DNA of 64,000 nt from Diaminobutyricimonas aerilata (GTDB taxonomy: Bacteria > Actinomycetota > Actinomycetes > Actinomycetales > Microbacteriaceae), in the NCBI RefSeq assembly GCF_002797715.1, contig NZ_PGFF01000001.1, positions 3,123,304-3,187,303 on the forward strand. The letters are read 5' to 3'. The position numbers and the translations under genes are program-made. A model generated the notes under the pieces. That model was given only the letters and a program-made list of their open reading frames with translations, made no database searches and was not told where the DNA came from. Positions 36,701-44,914 of this stretch are shown in pieces. How positions within the stretch are numbered: the stretch's first letter is position 1; each line of letters opens with the position of its first letter.

Positions 36701-37766
36701 TGATCGCGGTCACGATCTTCGACTTCTGGATGGCGAACTGCTCCGCGCTGCGGGCGCCGCGAGCCGGCTCCTCGAACGTCGTGAAGTAGTTGTAGACGTT
36801 GAATGCGCCGACCTGCACGTCGCCGCCGACCTCGGGGGCGGTCTCGGGGCGCGCGTTCTCCGTCTCGAACGTGGGCTCGTAGAGGGCGGTCTCCGGGGCG
36901 GAGCTGTCGCTCAGCGGCACCTGCGGCTGCAGGCGCCAGTCGTCGAAGCCCCAGCTCAGCACCATGCCGCCGGCGGGCGACACGAAGCGATCGCCGCCTC
37001 GCACGACCTCGTCCTTCTCGAAGTACGGCTGCCCGCCCGGGTGGGCGTTGTTGCTCACCTGGATGCTGTAGCCGTCGTCGACGAGGAGGCGGTTGGCGCG
37101 GTTCGCGACCGCGATCGCGTTCGCCTCCGGTCCGGCATCCGTCGTCTCGGTGCTCTTGACCGCCTGCTCACCGACGTTGAGCCACAGCGTGCCGAAGTTG
37201 TAGAGCTGGTGGCTCGAGCTGAGCACCGCCGACTCCGGGGTGACGAGCATGCCCTCGTACGCCTCGCGGGCGTTGCCCTGGGTGACGTTCGGCAGCACGG
37301 TCGGAGCGGGCACGCCGGCGCCCGCCTGGAGCACCTCGACCGCGTCGGCCGCGGTCGCGGAGACCTGCGTCTGGTTGAAGTACTCGCCCGCGACGCCGGT
37401 GACCCGGATCTTGTCGCCGATGGCGAGCTGCGGGTTCGCGTTCCCGAGGAACACGAAGAGCCCCTGCGACCCGAAGGCGGGGTCGACGGCGCCCGCGCCG
37501 GACCCTTCCGCCTGGATGAACACGCCGCGGTAGCCGCTGGCGGTCTGGGCACGGTAGTCGGCGGTGACGATGCCCTCGACGGTGACGGTGGAACCGTTCA
37601 GGGGCGTCGTCGCCCCGGTCCCCTGCACCTGGGCGATCGTGTGCGTCGTCTCGGCCGCGTGGGCGGCCGGAACGGTCAGCGCGCTGAGTCCCAGGGCCAC
37701 GGCCGCCGACGCTGCGAGCGCCGACAGGTGGAGGGGGGATCGGCGCGCACGAGCGGGTTCAGACAT
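33774..37766 (-). CDS. Secreted ExeM/NucH-type nuclease fused to 5'-nucleotidase
   Basis: 1330 residues. A signal peptide ends near AHAAE (about residue 40), followed by an OB-like segment. An endonuclease/exonuclease/phosphatase domain covers ~310-605 (VALQEIENS, LLGDFNSYAQEDP, SSDHDPI). A calcineurin-like 5'-nucleotidase follows from ~620 (LSINDFHGRLVE, GDSIGAST, FGNHEFDRG), and its C-terminal domain from ~950 (MNPGGIRADL). A final Ig-like domain closes the protein. It should degrade extracellular DNA and dephosphorylate the nucleotides, feeding phosphate and nucleoside scavenging. No LPXTG anchor is seen, so it is probably released. The start MSEPARARRSPL follows GAGGAG. Confidence 0.92.
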   Translation of the reverse strand: MSEPARARRSPLHLSALAASAAVALGLSALTVPAAHAAETTHTIAQVQGTGATTPLNGSTVTVEGIVTADYRAQTASGYRGVFIQAEGSGAGAVDPAFGSQGLFVFLGNANPQLAIGDKIRVTGVAGEYFNQTQVSATAADAVEVLQAGAGVPAPTVLPNVTQGNAREAYEGMLVTPESAVLSSSHQLYNFGTLWLNVGEQAVKSTETTDAGPEANAIAVANRANRLLVDDGYSIQVSNNAHPGGQPYFEKDEVVRGGDRFVSPAGGMVLSWGFDDWRLQPQVPLSDSSAPETALYEPTFETENARPETAPEVGGDVQVGAFNVYNYFTTFEEPARGARSAEQFAIQKSKIVTAINGLGADIVALQEIENSVKLGKPVDSALADLVAGLNEAAGAGTWDYVRTPTALQDAATTDYITNAIIFKPSVATPVGESFTDIDETVWDIAREPVAQTFDAAGKVVTVVSNHLKSKSGDGPEPADGQGQFNAERVEQATRLAGLVQGIIDDPAKSDDVILLGDFNSYAQEDPIQVLTGAGMVDLVPTRAPGQYTYTFDGELGSLDHALVTGSLAENVTGVGVWGINSAEWSDRGYSYPATEAGTPFRSSDHDPINVGISATEAPVDIDVLSINDFHGRLVEASPAAGAAVLGGVVDQYRADNPNTLFVSAGDSIGASTFDSFVQQDQPTIDVLNEIGLDVSTFGNHEFDRGRADVDERVIPASDFPYISANIYEKGTTEPAYDPYFISEVDGVSVGFIGAITEDMYGLVSPTGIATLDFGDIPTAVNRVADQLQDGDDANGEADVLVLLVHEGAAGPDISQATNDSAFGQIVNGVVGNVDAIVSAHTHQVYDHEVPVPGTDRVMPVIQSGQYGESFGHLSLSVDPTTGELLEISAEVKPLFRAAAPDPEVAAIVANAVAVANELGKRPLGEITGDLKRGVFSNGTTENRGAESTIGNFIADVQLWATQDLGTELAIMNPGGIRADLTYASSGPGDPDGTVTYREAANVQPFANTLVTLTLKGHQLEQVLEEQWQPAGLARPFLKLGLSDGFRYAYDPTAPAGSRITAMYLDDKLVTADQSIRIVTNSFLAGGGDQFFTLAQGTQRADSGRVDLQAISDYFAAESPASPDLAQRSYGVTLSAPDADGYSAGDQVTLDLSSLAFSNGAPTTGTAVVSLGETELASAPLQFAITDFYDEQGSAQVTITIPEGVSGAQALTVSVPETGSSIDVPIEITETEEPVVLSTRTYASLSHTFASPKTAVKLSARVTAAGDAVPTGDVKVYDGTKVIATGTLDDEGRVSLTLPKFTKGIHLVTVRYQGDDGFERSLSVPDVLVVW

Positions 37767-37962
37767 GGACTCGTGGTCTCCTCGTGTGGAAAAGGACAGA
37801 AGCATCCCGTCTACCCCCGGATGGGGGGAGACAGGTGCAGCCTAAGTCGGAGCACCGACGTTGGGAAGATCCGCCGCAACCGGTAACGCAAAGTTCACGC
37901 GGCGGGCGGTGGAACGCCCGGTCCGCGCCGGAGTGACCGTCAGCGGAGCGTCCCTCAGGCGC

Positions 37963-38020
37963 GTTCCCCGTCGCGAATCGCGGGTGGGACGCCGCTGCAC
38001 CCGCGATATGCGACGGGAAC
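37963..38020. repeat. Intergenic palindromic repeat, family C (CCCGTCGCGAATCGCGGGT)
   Basis: GTTCCCCGTCGCGAATCGCG (from 37963) faces ACCCGCGATATGCGACGGGA (from 37999) around a short loop. A near-identical element is at 55329-55383. Confidence 0.8.
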
Positions 38021-38024
38021 GGTC

Positions 38025-38084
38025 GGTTTCCCGTCGGTAGATGCCCTTACGGCAGCTCCATAAGGGCATCTACTGACGGGAAAC
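38025..38084. repeat. Palindromic repeat sharing family C ends (TTTCCCGTC...GACGGGAAA) with a different core
   Basis: The arms GTCGGTAGATGCCCTTA and TAAGGGCATCTACTGAC are bounded by TTTCCC and GGGAAA. The ends match family C, but the core is unrelated and AT-richer. It directly follows the family C copy. Confidence 0.75.
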
Positions 38085-38172
38085 GGCTCGGCGGGCGGCA
38101 GCGCGGGGCGAGGGGGCCCGGCGCGACACGAGGGGGTCGCGACACGGGAGGCGGCAGGGCGTCGGCGCGCGG

Positions 38173-38589
38173 TCAGTCGGCGATGAGGCGCTTGCCGAGG
38201 CTCACGGCCGCGTCGGGGGCGTAGCCGAGCGCGCGGTAGAACTCGAGCGCCTGCTCGTTGTCGGCGCGCACCTGCAGGTTGAGCTTCGGGCAGCCGATCG
38301 CCTCGAGCCGCCGCTCGATCTCCGCCATGAGGGCGCGACCGTGGCCGGCGCCGCGGTGTGCGGGCGCGACGGCGAGGTAGTTGACCCACCCGCGGTGCCC
38401 GTCGTAGCCGGCCATCGCGCTCGCGGCGACCGCGCCGTCGACCGCGCCGACCAGGAAGAACTCGCGCTGCACCTCGAGCTTGCGGCGGATGTCGCGGTAC
38501 GGGTCGTTCCACGGACGGGTGAGGCCGCAGTCGCGCCACAGCGCGACCACGGCCTCCGTGTCGTTCTCGTCGAAGGGGCGGATGCGCAT
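38173..38589 (-). CDS. GNAT-family N-acetyltransferase (YpeA-like)
   Basis: 138 residues. The acetyl-CoA loop is in VAPAHRGAGHGRALM, and the start MRIRPFDENDTEAVVALWRD and end FYRALGYAPDAAVSLGKRL fit the YpeA type. The substrate is unknown. ATG 38589 is preferred over an upstream Met because the family begins there. It lies 29 bases downstream of the membrane-protein gene. Confidence 0.88.
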   Translation of the reverse strand: MRIRPFDENDTEAVVALWRDCGLTRPWNDPYRDIRRKLEVQREFFLVGAVDGAVAASAMAGYDGHRGWVNYLAVAPAHRGAGHGRALMAEIERRLEAIGCPKLNLQVRADNEQALEFYRALGYAPDAAVSLGKRLIAD

Positions 38590-38618
38590 CCGTCCATTGT
38601 GGACGGATGCGCGGTGCC

Positions 38619-39173
38619 TCAACGGGTGAAGCGGTCCTTCGCCGACTTGAGCAGTCCGGCGGCGGGCCGCTGCTGCTCACCCTGCTGCGCCGCGAGCACG
38701 AGCAGCACGAGGGTGAGCGCGGGCGTCACCCACTGCACGATCTTCTGCTGGCGCTGCACCGACGTGAGCTTGCCCGACGATGCTGCGGACGCCTCGGTCG
38801 CACCCTCGACGGGCTCATAGGAGTGCTTCGCCTGCTGGGCGCCGAGCACACCGTTGTAGACGGTCGACGCGATCGCGGCACCGGTGACGGCGAGCTTGAT
38901 GTAGGTGTTCGTGCGGGCCTCGGGCTGCTTGAGCAGTCGCGCCTTGTTGCCGAGGATGAGGCCGACACCGCCGATGCCGTGCACGGCCATCGCGGCGAAC
39001 TGCACGGGCGCCCACTTCGCCCAGCCCACGGAGGCGAGCTTGAGGCGTTCGGTCGGGTCCTTCGCGGCGGCCGCGGCGCCGTTGAGGCCGATGTCGCCCA
39101 TCAGGCTGCCGCCGAACCAGGCGGCGAGGCCGATGTCGTGCAGGGAACGGATGAGGGTCTGACGTTCAGACAT
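38619..39173 (-). CDS. Membrane protein of unknown function
   Basis: 184 residues starting MSERQTLIRSLHDIGLAAWF. It has a Gly/Ala-rich N-terminal half with two to three hydrophobic segments and a C-terminal hydrophobic helix (WVTPALTLVLLVLAAQ). The opening HDIGLAAWFGGSLMGDIGLN recurs in actinobacterial membrane proteins of unknown role. A basic tail ends KDRFTR. No function assigned. Confidence 0.75.
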   Translation of the reverse strand: MSERQTLIRSLHDIGLAAWFGGSLMGDIGLNGAAAAAKDPTERLKLASVGWAKWAPVQFAAMAVHGIGGVGLILGNKARLLKQPEARTNTYIKLAVTGAAIASTVYNGVLGAQQAKHSYEPVEGATEASAASSGKLTSVQRQQKIVQWVTPALTLVLLVLAAQQGEQQRPAAGLLKSAKDRFTR

Positions 39174-39314
39174 GGCTGACCTCCGGGGGATTCGGTTGTT
39201 ATCCCCACGGTGCGCTCCCCCGCGACGCCTGCCAAGAGGATTCGTCACCCGCTCAGCCGATCAACGGTTAGCAGCCGGAACCCAGGTGACGCGTGGCACA
39301 GACGGCTCGGAACG

Positions 39315-39352
39315 ACGACGACCGCGCCACCCGGAGGCGGCGCGGTCGTCGT
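39315..39352 (-). terminator. Terminator after the DEAD-box helicase gene
   Basis: ACGACGACCGCGCC pairs perfectly with GGCGCGGTCGTCGT. On the minus strand it begins 15 bases after the helicase stop. Confidence 0.8.
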
Positions 39353-39367
39353 GATGACGGTGATGCG

Positions 39368-41488
39368 TTATCGAGCGACGGCACCCATGGCGATGTCGGT
39401 GATGATCTGGTCGCCGGCGGTGACCGGCGTCCATTCGGCCTCGATCTCGGCGCGCTCGAGCAACTCCTCGAGGCGGCGACGGCGGTTGCGGTTCGTCAGC
39501 GTGATGACGGTGCCGTGCTTGCCCGCTCGACCGGTGCGACCGGAGCGGTGCAGGTACGTCTTGTACTCGTCCGGAGCGTCCGCCTGCACCACGAACTCGA
39601 TGTCGTCGACGTGGATGCCGCGCGCGGCCACATCCGTCGCCACGAGCACGTTGACCTTGCCGCTCGTGAGCTTCTCGAGGTTGCGGGTGCGTCGCGACTG
39701 GTTGAGGTCGCCGTGCAGGCTGACCGCGGGGATGCCGTCGTCGTCGAGCATGTCGGCGAGCTCCTCCGCGAAAGCGCGGGTGCGCGCGAACACGAGGGTC
39801 TTGCCGCCGCCGGCGGCGAGCTGGGCGATCACGTCGCGCTTCTCGCGCTGTTCGATGAGCAGCACGCGGTGGTCGATCGTCGACGACGCCTGGTCCTCAC
39901 CGGCGACCTCGTGCACGCTCGGGTTCTCGAGGAACTCGTCGACGAGCGTCGCGACGCCGCGGTCGAGGGTCGCCGAGAAGAGCAGCTTCTGACCGCCCGG
40001 GGCGGTGCGACGCAGAATGCGCTGCACCGGCTCGAGGAAGCCGAGGTCGCACATGTGGTCGGCCTCGTCGAGCACCGTGATGGTGACGCCCGAGAGGTCG
40101 AGGCGGCCCTGCTCGATGAGGTCCTCGATGCGGCCGGGGGTGCCGATCACGATGTCGACCCCGCGCTGCAGCGCACCCACCTGACGGTGCTGCGGCACGC
40201 CGCCGTAGATCTGCGTGGTGAAGAGGCCGACGCTGCGGGCGATCGGCTGCACCGTGCGGTCGATCTGCAGTGCGAGCTCGCGGGTCGGCGCGAGGATGAG
40301 GGCGCGCGGGGCGCGACCCGGGCGGCGCTTGGTGCCACCGCCGTTCTCCATGAGGCGCTCGACGAGCGGGGCGCCGAAGGCGATCGTCTTGCCGGATCCG
40401 GTGCGTCCGCGACCGAGCACGTGACGCCCGGCGAGCACGTCGGGGATCGTCGCGGCCTGGATGGGGAACGGGCTGGTCGCGCCGAGCTCGGTGAGGGCAC
40501 GGGTGATGTTGCCGCCGAGTCCGAGGTCGGCGAAGCTCACACCCTGCACATCCTCGGCCTGGATCGCCTCGGCCTCGAGGCGCTCGAGCACGACGTCGTC
40601 CTGTTGCACGAAGGGCTGCGCCTCGCGGCTCGGGTAGTACGAGGATTCGCGACGCGGCGCACGGTCGGCGCGGTCGTCACGGCGCGGCGCACGGTCGGCG
40701 CGGTCGAACTCGCGGCGCGGGGCACGGTCGTACTCGCGGACGCCGCGACCGGCGCGCTCCGGACGGTCCGCCCGGTACGGACGCGGAGCCCGGTCGCGGT
40801 CGAACTCGCGGCGGGGTGCACGGTCGTCGTCGGTGCGCCGGGGTGCGCGGTCCTCGTAGTTGCGGCGGGGAGCACGGTCATCGCGAGCGGGACGCTCATC
40901 GCGGTCACGACGCGGCGCGCGCTCCTCCCACTGACGGGGAGCACGATCGTCGCGAGCCGGACGCTCGTCACGGTCACGACGCGGCGCACGGTCGTCGTAG
41001 TTCCGGCGGGGCGCACGGTCGTCGCGATCGAACTCGCGGCGGGGCGCGCGGTCGTCGCGACCGAAACGGCCGCGGTCCTCGCGCGGAGCGCGGTCGTCAC
41101 GGAACGGACGACGCTCGCCGCCACGGTCCTCGCGCGGAGCGCGGTCGTCACGACCGAAACGGCCGCGGTCCTCGCGCGGGGCGCGGTCGTCACGCGCGGG
41201 GCGCGCTCCACCGCGGGGCTCCCAGCGCGACGTGCGGGATTCCTTCGTGCGCGGCTCCCAGTTCGGCCGGCTGTCGCCGCCGCGCTGATCGCTGCGCTGA
41301 CCGTCGCGCGGGGCGTCGCCGAATCGGGAGCGGGCCGCGCGGTCGTCCGCCGTCCAGCGGCGCTTCGGGGCGGGAGCGGCGTCGCCGCGGGTGCCGCGGT
41401 GCTTGGCGCTCGGGCCGCCGACCTTGCGGGCCGCGGGGCGGCCGGTCGAGCTGTGGGCGCGCGAGGACGCCTTCTTGTTCTGAGGCAT
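39368..41488 (-). CDS. DEAD-box RNA helicase with a long Arg/Asp repeat N-terminal tail
   Basis: 706 residues. The helicase core starts at the Q-motif region (~318, SFADLGLGG) and has [28 protein letters not shown] (~472), SATL, and [10 protein letters not shown]. The first ~310 residues are low-complexity, built from recurring [15 protein letters not shown] and [14 protein letters not shown] units rich in Arg, Asp, Ala and Pro. RNA helicases of this class usually carry basic tails at the C-terminus, whereas here it is N-terminal. It probably remodels RNA in ribosome assembly, decay or cold adaptation, and the tail may drive RNA binding or condensation. Start [14 protein letters not shown]. 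Confidence 0.93.
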   Translation of the reverse strand: MPQNKKASSRAHSSTGRPAARKVGGPSAKHRGTRGDAAPAPKRRWTADDRAARSRFGDAPRDGQRSDQRGGDSRPNWEPRTKESRTSRWEPRGGARPARDDRAPREDRGRFGRDDRAPREDRGGERRPFRDDRAPREDRGRFGRDDRAPRREFDRDDRAPRRNYDDRAPRRDRDERPARDDRAPRQWEERAPRRDRDERPARDDRAPRRNYEDRAPRRTDDDRAPRREFDRDRAPRPYRADRPERAGRGVREYDRAPRREFDRADRAPRRDDRADRAPRRESSYYPSREAQPFVQQDDVVLERLEAEAIQAEDVQGVSFADLGLGGNITRALTELGATSPFPIQAATIPDVLAGRHVLGRGRTGSGKTIAFGAPLVERLMENGGGTKRRPGRAPRALILAPTRELALQIDRTVQPIARSVGLFTTQIYGGVPQHRQVGALQRGVDIVIGTPGRIEDLIEQGRLDLSGVTITVLDEADHMCDLGFLEPVQRILRRTAPGGQKLLFSATLDRGVATLVDEFLENPSVHEVAGEDQASSTIDHRVLLIEQREKRDVIAQLAAGGGKTLVFARTRAFAEELADMLDDDGIPAVSLHGDLNQSRRTRNLEKLTSGKVNVLVATDVAARGIHVDDIEFVVQADAPDEYKTYLHRSGRTGRAGKHGTVITLTNRNRRRRLEELLERAEIEAEWTPVTAGDQIITDIAMGAVAR

Positions 41489-41696
41489 GGAGATGCTTTC
41501 TTCGGATCTACGCAAAAGACGTAACCCGGGCAAATCGCTGGCCGGGGGCCGTTTCACTTGGTGTGTCCGGGGCGGATGCGCCACCGGAACCGGCCCGCGA
41601 GACGAACAGTTGATGCGGCGCGGTGAATCGCGCTGTCTCGAGCCGACTCCCTCAGGATACTCCACATGCCGCTGAGCGCCTAGGCTCGACGGCAAT

Positions 41697-42680
41697 ATGT
41701 GCCGCTCCGCGCGATCCGTCCCCCTGGGGCGGATCGTCGTGCTCGCGCTCGGCACCGCCGCTCTGCTCGGCGGTTGCGCCGTGACCGGACCGGACGCGGA
41801 GGTCACGCCGACCGCGGAGTCGGTGTATCCGCAGCTGCGCACCTACCCCGACGTGCCGGTGCTCGAGAACGTGCGGTACGGCACGGCCGACGAGGTGCCG
41901 CTGCTGCTGGACGTGTGCCTCCCCGAGGAGGCGAGCGAGATCGACGACGACACTCCCCCGCGTCCCGCGATCGTGTCGGTGCACGGGGGGAGCTGGGCGC
42001 GCGGCGACAAGGCGAACCTCAACTGGCGCAGCGTGTGCCAGTGGCTCGCGTCCGAGGGTTTCGTCGCCGCATCCGTCAACTACCGGCTCGCGCCGACCTA
42101 CACCTTCCCCGCGCAGATCGACGACGTGCGGCAGGCGATCGGGTGGCTGCGGGAGCCGGACCAGGTGGACCGTTACGCCATCGACCCCGACCGCATCGCC
42201 CTCTTCGGCGGCTCGGCCGGCGGGAACCTCGCGGCGCTGCTCGGCACCGAGGGGACCGGCGACTGGACCGAGGGCACCCGCGTGGCCGCCGTGGCCGAAC
42301 TGAGCGGACCGGTGGACCTCACGGCGGCGGGCCAGCGGACTCCGGACTTCGAGCCGGTGCAGCTGTCGTACCTCGGCTGCCCCGAACTGGCCGAGTGTGA
42401 GGTCGCGCACGATGCCTCGCCGTACTACGCGATCGATCCGAGTGATCCGCCGTTCTTCGTGGGGCACTCGGTCGACGAGCGCATCCCGGTCGCACAGTCC
42501 GAGCAGTTCGTGAAGGAGCTGCGTCGCCACGGCGTCGACACCACCTTCGTCACGGTGGAGGGCACCATGCACTCCATCGCGATGCTCGACGACCCGATGC
42601 GGGAACGCATCATCGCCTTCTACCGGGAGAAGCTCGCCGACCCGGTCGACGCGGTCGTGGCCGAACCGCTCGTGGAATAG
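41697..42680 (+). CDS. Lipoprotein alpha/beta hydrolase (HSL/BD-FAE-like esterase)
   Basis: 327 residues. The lipobox ALLGGC (Cys ~27) anchors it outside the membrane. The oxyanion motif is [10 protein letters not shown], the nucleophile is Ser in [10 protein letters not shown], and the Asp/His pair is near SVDERIP and GTMHSI. This matches carboxylesterase/feruloyl-esterase-like alpha/beta hydrolases acting on small esters. The start codon has no obvious ribosome-binding site. Four Cys residues in the mature part may form disulfides. Confidence 0.87.
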   Translation: MCRSARSVPLGRIVVLALGTAALLGGCAVTGPDAEVTPTAESVYPQLRTYPDVPVLENVRYGTADEVPLLLDVCLPEEASEIDDDTPPRPAIVSVHGGSWARGDKANLNWRSVCQWLASEGFVAASVNYRLAPTYTFPAQIDDVRQAIGWLREPDQVDRYAIDPDRIALFGGSAGGNLAALLGTEGTGDWTEGTRVAAVAELSGPVDLTAAGQRTPDFEPVQLSYLGCPELAECEVAHDASPYYAIDPSDPPFFVGHSVDERIPVAQSEQFVKELRRHGVDTTFVTVEGTMHSIAMLDDPMRERIIAFYREKLADPVDAVVAEPLVE

Positions 42681-42687
42681 TGGCGGG

Positions 42688-43143
42688 ATGACCGTCGTCA
42701 CGGTGGAACACTCGACCGCGCCCGGTGTGCTCGACCTCGTGCGCCAGGGCGACGAGTTCGGCCTCAGCCTCTACCCGCCCGAGAGCTACTACGCGCTCGA
42801 CGCCTCGGAACTCGACCGTGACGACGTGGAACTGCACGTCGCCCGCCACGACGGCCACGCCATCGGCATCGCCGCGCTCGTCGACGCGGGCGACGACACG
42901 GGAGAGCTCAAGCGGATGTTCGTGGATCCGACCGCGCGGGGTCGCGGTGCCGCCCGCGCGCTGCTCGATTCGATCGAGACCGCGGCACGAGCGCGCGGCA
43001 TCCGGGTGCTGCGGCTCGAGACGGGTCCGAAGCAGCCGGAGGCGATCGCGCTCTACACCTCGCACGGGTACGAACCGATCGACGCGTTCGGCCCCTACGT
43101 GGGCGACCCGTCGTCGCTGTGCTTCGCCAAGTCGCTCTCGTGA
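42688..43143 (+). CDS. GNAT-family N-acetyltransferase
   Basis: 151 residues. The acetyl-CoA binding loop is FVDPTARGRGAARALLDSIE, followed by VLRLETGPKQPEAIALY and the C-terminal HGYEPI. The N-terminal LSLYPPESYYALDAS is typical of PhnO-like members. The stop overlaps the next gene's GTG (GTGA). Substrate unknown. Confidence 0.88.
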   Translation: MTVVTVEHSTAPGVLDLVRQGDEFGLSLYPPESYYALDASELDRDDVELHVARHDGHAIGIAALVDAGDDTGELKRMFVDPTARGRGAARALLDSIETAARARGIRVLRLETGPKQPEAIALYTSHGYEPIDAFGPYVGDPSSLCFAKSLS

Positions 43144-43649
43144 GAACGCTGCTGCTCAACGGCACGGTCGGTGCCGGCAAGACGACGGCGATGGATGCCC
43201 TCGGCCACGAACTCCGCCGTCGGGGCGTGCGCCACACCCTCGTCGACGTCGATGGGCTCCGGCAGAGCTGGCCGGCGCCGCCGGAGGATCCCTTCCACTT
43301 GGAGCTCACGCTCCGCAACCTCGCGGCCGTCGCGGCGAACGCCGCCGCGGCGGGTACCGACCGGCTCGTGCTCGCCGGGGTGCTCGAGAGCGCGGCGGAA
43401 CGGGCGCGCTACGCGGACGCCGTCGGGGGCGACCTCACGGTCGTGCGGATCGCGGTGCCGATCGACACGGTCATCGCGCGGCTCACGCGGCGGCATGCCG
43501 ACGACCCCGACGGGCTCGCCTGGCACCTCCGACGGGCGCCCGAGCTGGCCGCGATCCTCGATGCCGCCGGTGCCGACGACCACGTGATCGAGGCCGGACG
43601 CCTCACCCCACGGACCCTGGCGGAACACATCCTCGACCTCTGGAAGTGA
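43140..43649 (+). CDS. Small P-loop kinase-like protein
   Basis: 169 residues from GTG. The Walker A is NGTVGAGKTTAMDALG, followed by LVDVDGLRQSWPAP and a C-terminal lid-like region with RLTRRHADD. It looks like an adenylylsulfate- or gluconate-kinase-type nucleoside/small-molecule kinase, but the substrate is not evident. It is translationally coupled to the GNAT gene by a GTGA overlap and is followed 4 bases later by the FAD oxidase gene. Confidence 0.8.
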   Translation: MRTLLLNGTVGAGKTTAMDALGHELRRRGVRHTLVDVDGLRQSWPAPPEDPFHLELTLRNLAAVAANAAAAGTDRLVLAGVLESAAERARYADAVGGDLTVVRIAVPIDTVIARLTRRHADDPDGLAWHLRRAPELAAILDAAGADDHVIEAGRLTPRTLAEHILDLWK

Positions 43650-43653
43650 CGAC

Positions 43654-44907
43654 GTGCTCGACCTCATCCGCCCCGACGATCCGCGCTACCCGGCCCTGCA
43701 GCACGTGCACTCGGGCGGCGGCGCCCCGGGCGTGATCGTCCGCCCGCACTCGGCGGCGGAGACCGCCGACTCGCTCGCCCTCGCGCGCGACACGGGCGGC
43801 CCGATCGCGATCCGCAGCGGCGGTCACGGCATCAGCAGCGTCGCCACGAACGTCGACGGCACCGTCATCGACCTGGGTGCGCTAGACGCGGTGGAGCGGG
43901 TCGACGACCGGCACGTGCGAGTCGGCGCCGGAGCGCGATGGGGACGGGTCGCCGCGGCGCTCGCCCCGTGGGGGCTCGCCATCAGCTCCGGGGACTCCGG
44001 CGACGTCGGCGTCGGCGGGCTCGCGACCGCGGGCGGCATCGGGCTGCTCGGTCGCGCGCACGGGCTCACGATCGACCACATCGTCGCTGCCGAACTGGTC
44101 ACCGCCGACGGCCGGATCGTGCGGGTCTCGGCGGATGAGCATCCGGACCTCTACTGGGCGGTGCGCGGTGCCGGGGCGAACCTCGGCATCGTCACGTCGT
44201 TCGTGTTCCGCGCGACACCGGTGTCGACGGTGACGCACGCCGTGGTGTCGTACGTGCTCGCCGACGCCGCGGGCTTCCTCGAGCGGTGGGGTGCACTCGT
44301 CGAGACCTCGCCCCGGGCGATCTCGGCGTTCCTCTCGGTCAGCGGCGGCGGCACGCCCTTCGCCCACGCCACCATCGTCGGCGTGGGTGACGCGGTTCCG
44401 CTCGATCCGTTCCTCGAACTGCCGGGGGCGATGGGACAGCGCGTGCAGTCGGTGCCGTATGCGACGGTGTCGGCGACGACGGGCGCGACGTACTCGGGGC
44501 GGCCGTCGCCCCTGTCGCACAGCGGTCTCGCCGATCACCTGGACCCCGCCCTCAGCGGCGACATCGCGGGGATGCTCGGCTCCGGCGCGGCGCAGATGGT
44601 GCAGATCCGCTCCGCCGGCGGTGCGATCAACGACGTGCCCGCCGACGCGACGGCGTACGCGCACCGCCACCAGAACTTCTCGGTGACGGCGATCACTCTC
44701 GGGGACCGCGAGGCGTTCGACGCCGGCTGGGAGCCGCTGCGCGGCCGGATGCCCGGCCTCTACTTGAGCTTCGAAGCGGATCCGCGGCCGGATGACCTCG
44801 AGCGCGCCTACCCGGCCGCGACCCTCGATCGCCTGCGGGCGATCAAGGGGCACTGGGATCCGGATCGGGTGTTCACGCAGAACTTCGACGTGTCGGTGCC
44901 CGCCTGA
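43654..44907 (+). CDS. FAD-linked oxidase (BBE-like)
   Basis: 417 residues. The PCMH-type FAD domain has IRSGGHGISS, whose His is the usual covalent FAD attachment, and GDVGVGGLATAGGIGLLGR. The C-terminal BBE motif is near NFSVTAI and VFTQNFDVSV. In the latter the usual N-F-x-xI is retained as NFDVS. There is no signal peptide, so it is a cytosolic oxidase of unknown substrate. GTG start. It is the last gene of the GNAT-kinase-oxidase operon and converges on the RND gene with 7 bases between stops. Confidence 0.88.
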   Translation: MLDLIRPDDPRYPALQHVHSGGGAPGVIVRPHSAAETADSLALARDTGGPIAIRSGGHGISSVATNVDGTVIDLGALDAVERVDDRHVRVGAGARWGRVAAALAPWGLAISSGDSGDVGVGGLATAGGIGLLGRAHGLTIDHIVAAELVTADGRIVRVSADEHPDLYWAVRGAGANLGIVTSFVFRATPVSTVTHAVVSYVLADAAGFLERWGALVETSPRAISAFLSVSGGGTPFAHATIVGVGDAVPLDPFLELPGAMGQRVQSVPYATVSATTGATYSGRPSPLSHSGLADHLDPALSGDIAGMLGSGAAQMVQIRSAGGAINDVPADATAYAHRHQNFSVTAITLGDREAFDAGWEPLRGRMPGLYLSFEADPRPDDLERAYPAATLDRLRAIKGHWDPDRVFTQNFDVSVPA

Positions 44908-44914
44908 ACCGGTC

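Larger units (their letters stand above)
37767..38172. other. Intergenic region with two adjacent palindromic repeats
   Basis: No gene is seen. The first ~190 bases should hold the promoter of the nuclease gene. The remainder carries the palindromes described below and a GC-rich tail. Confidence 0.7.
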
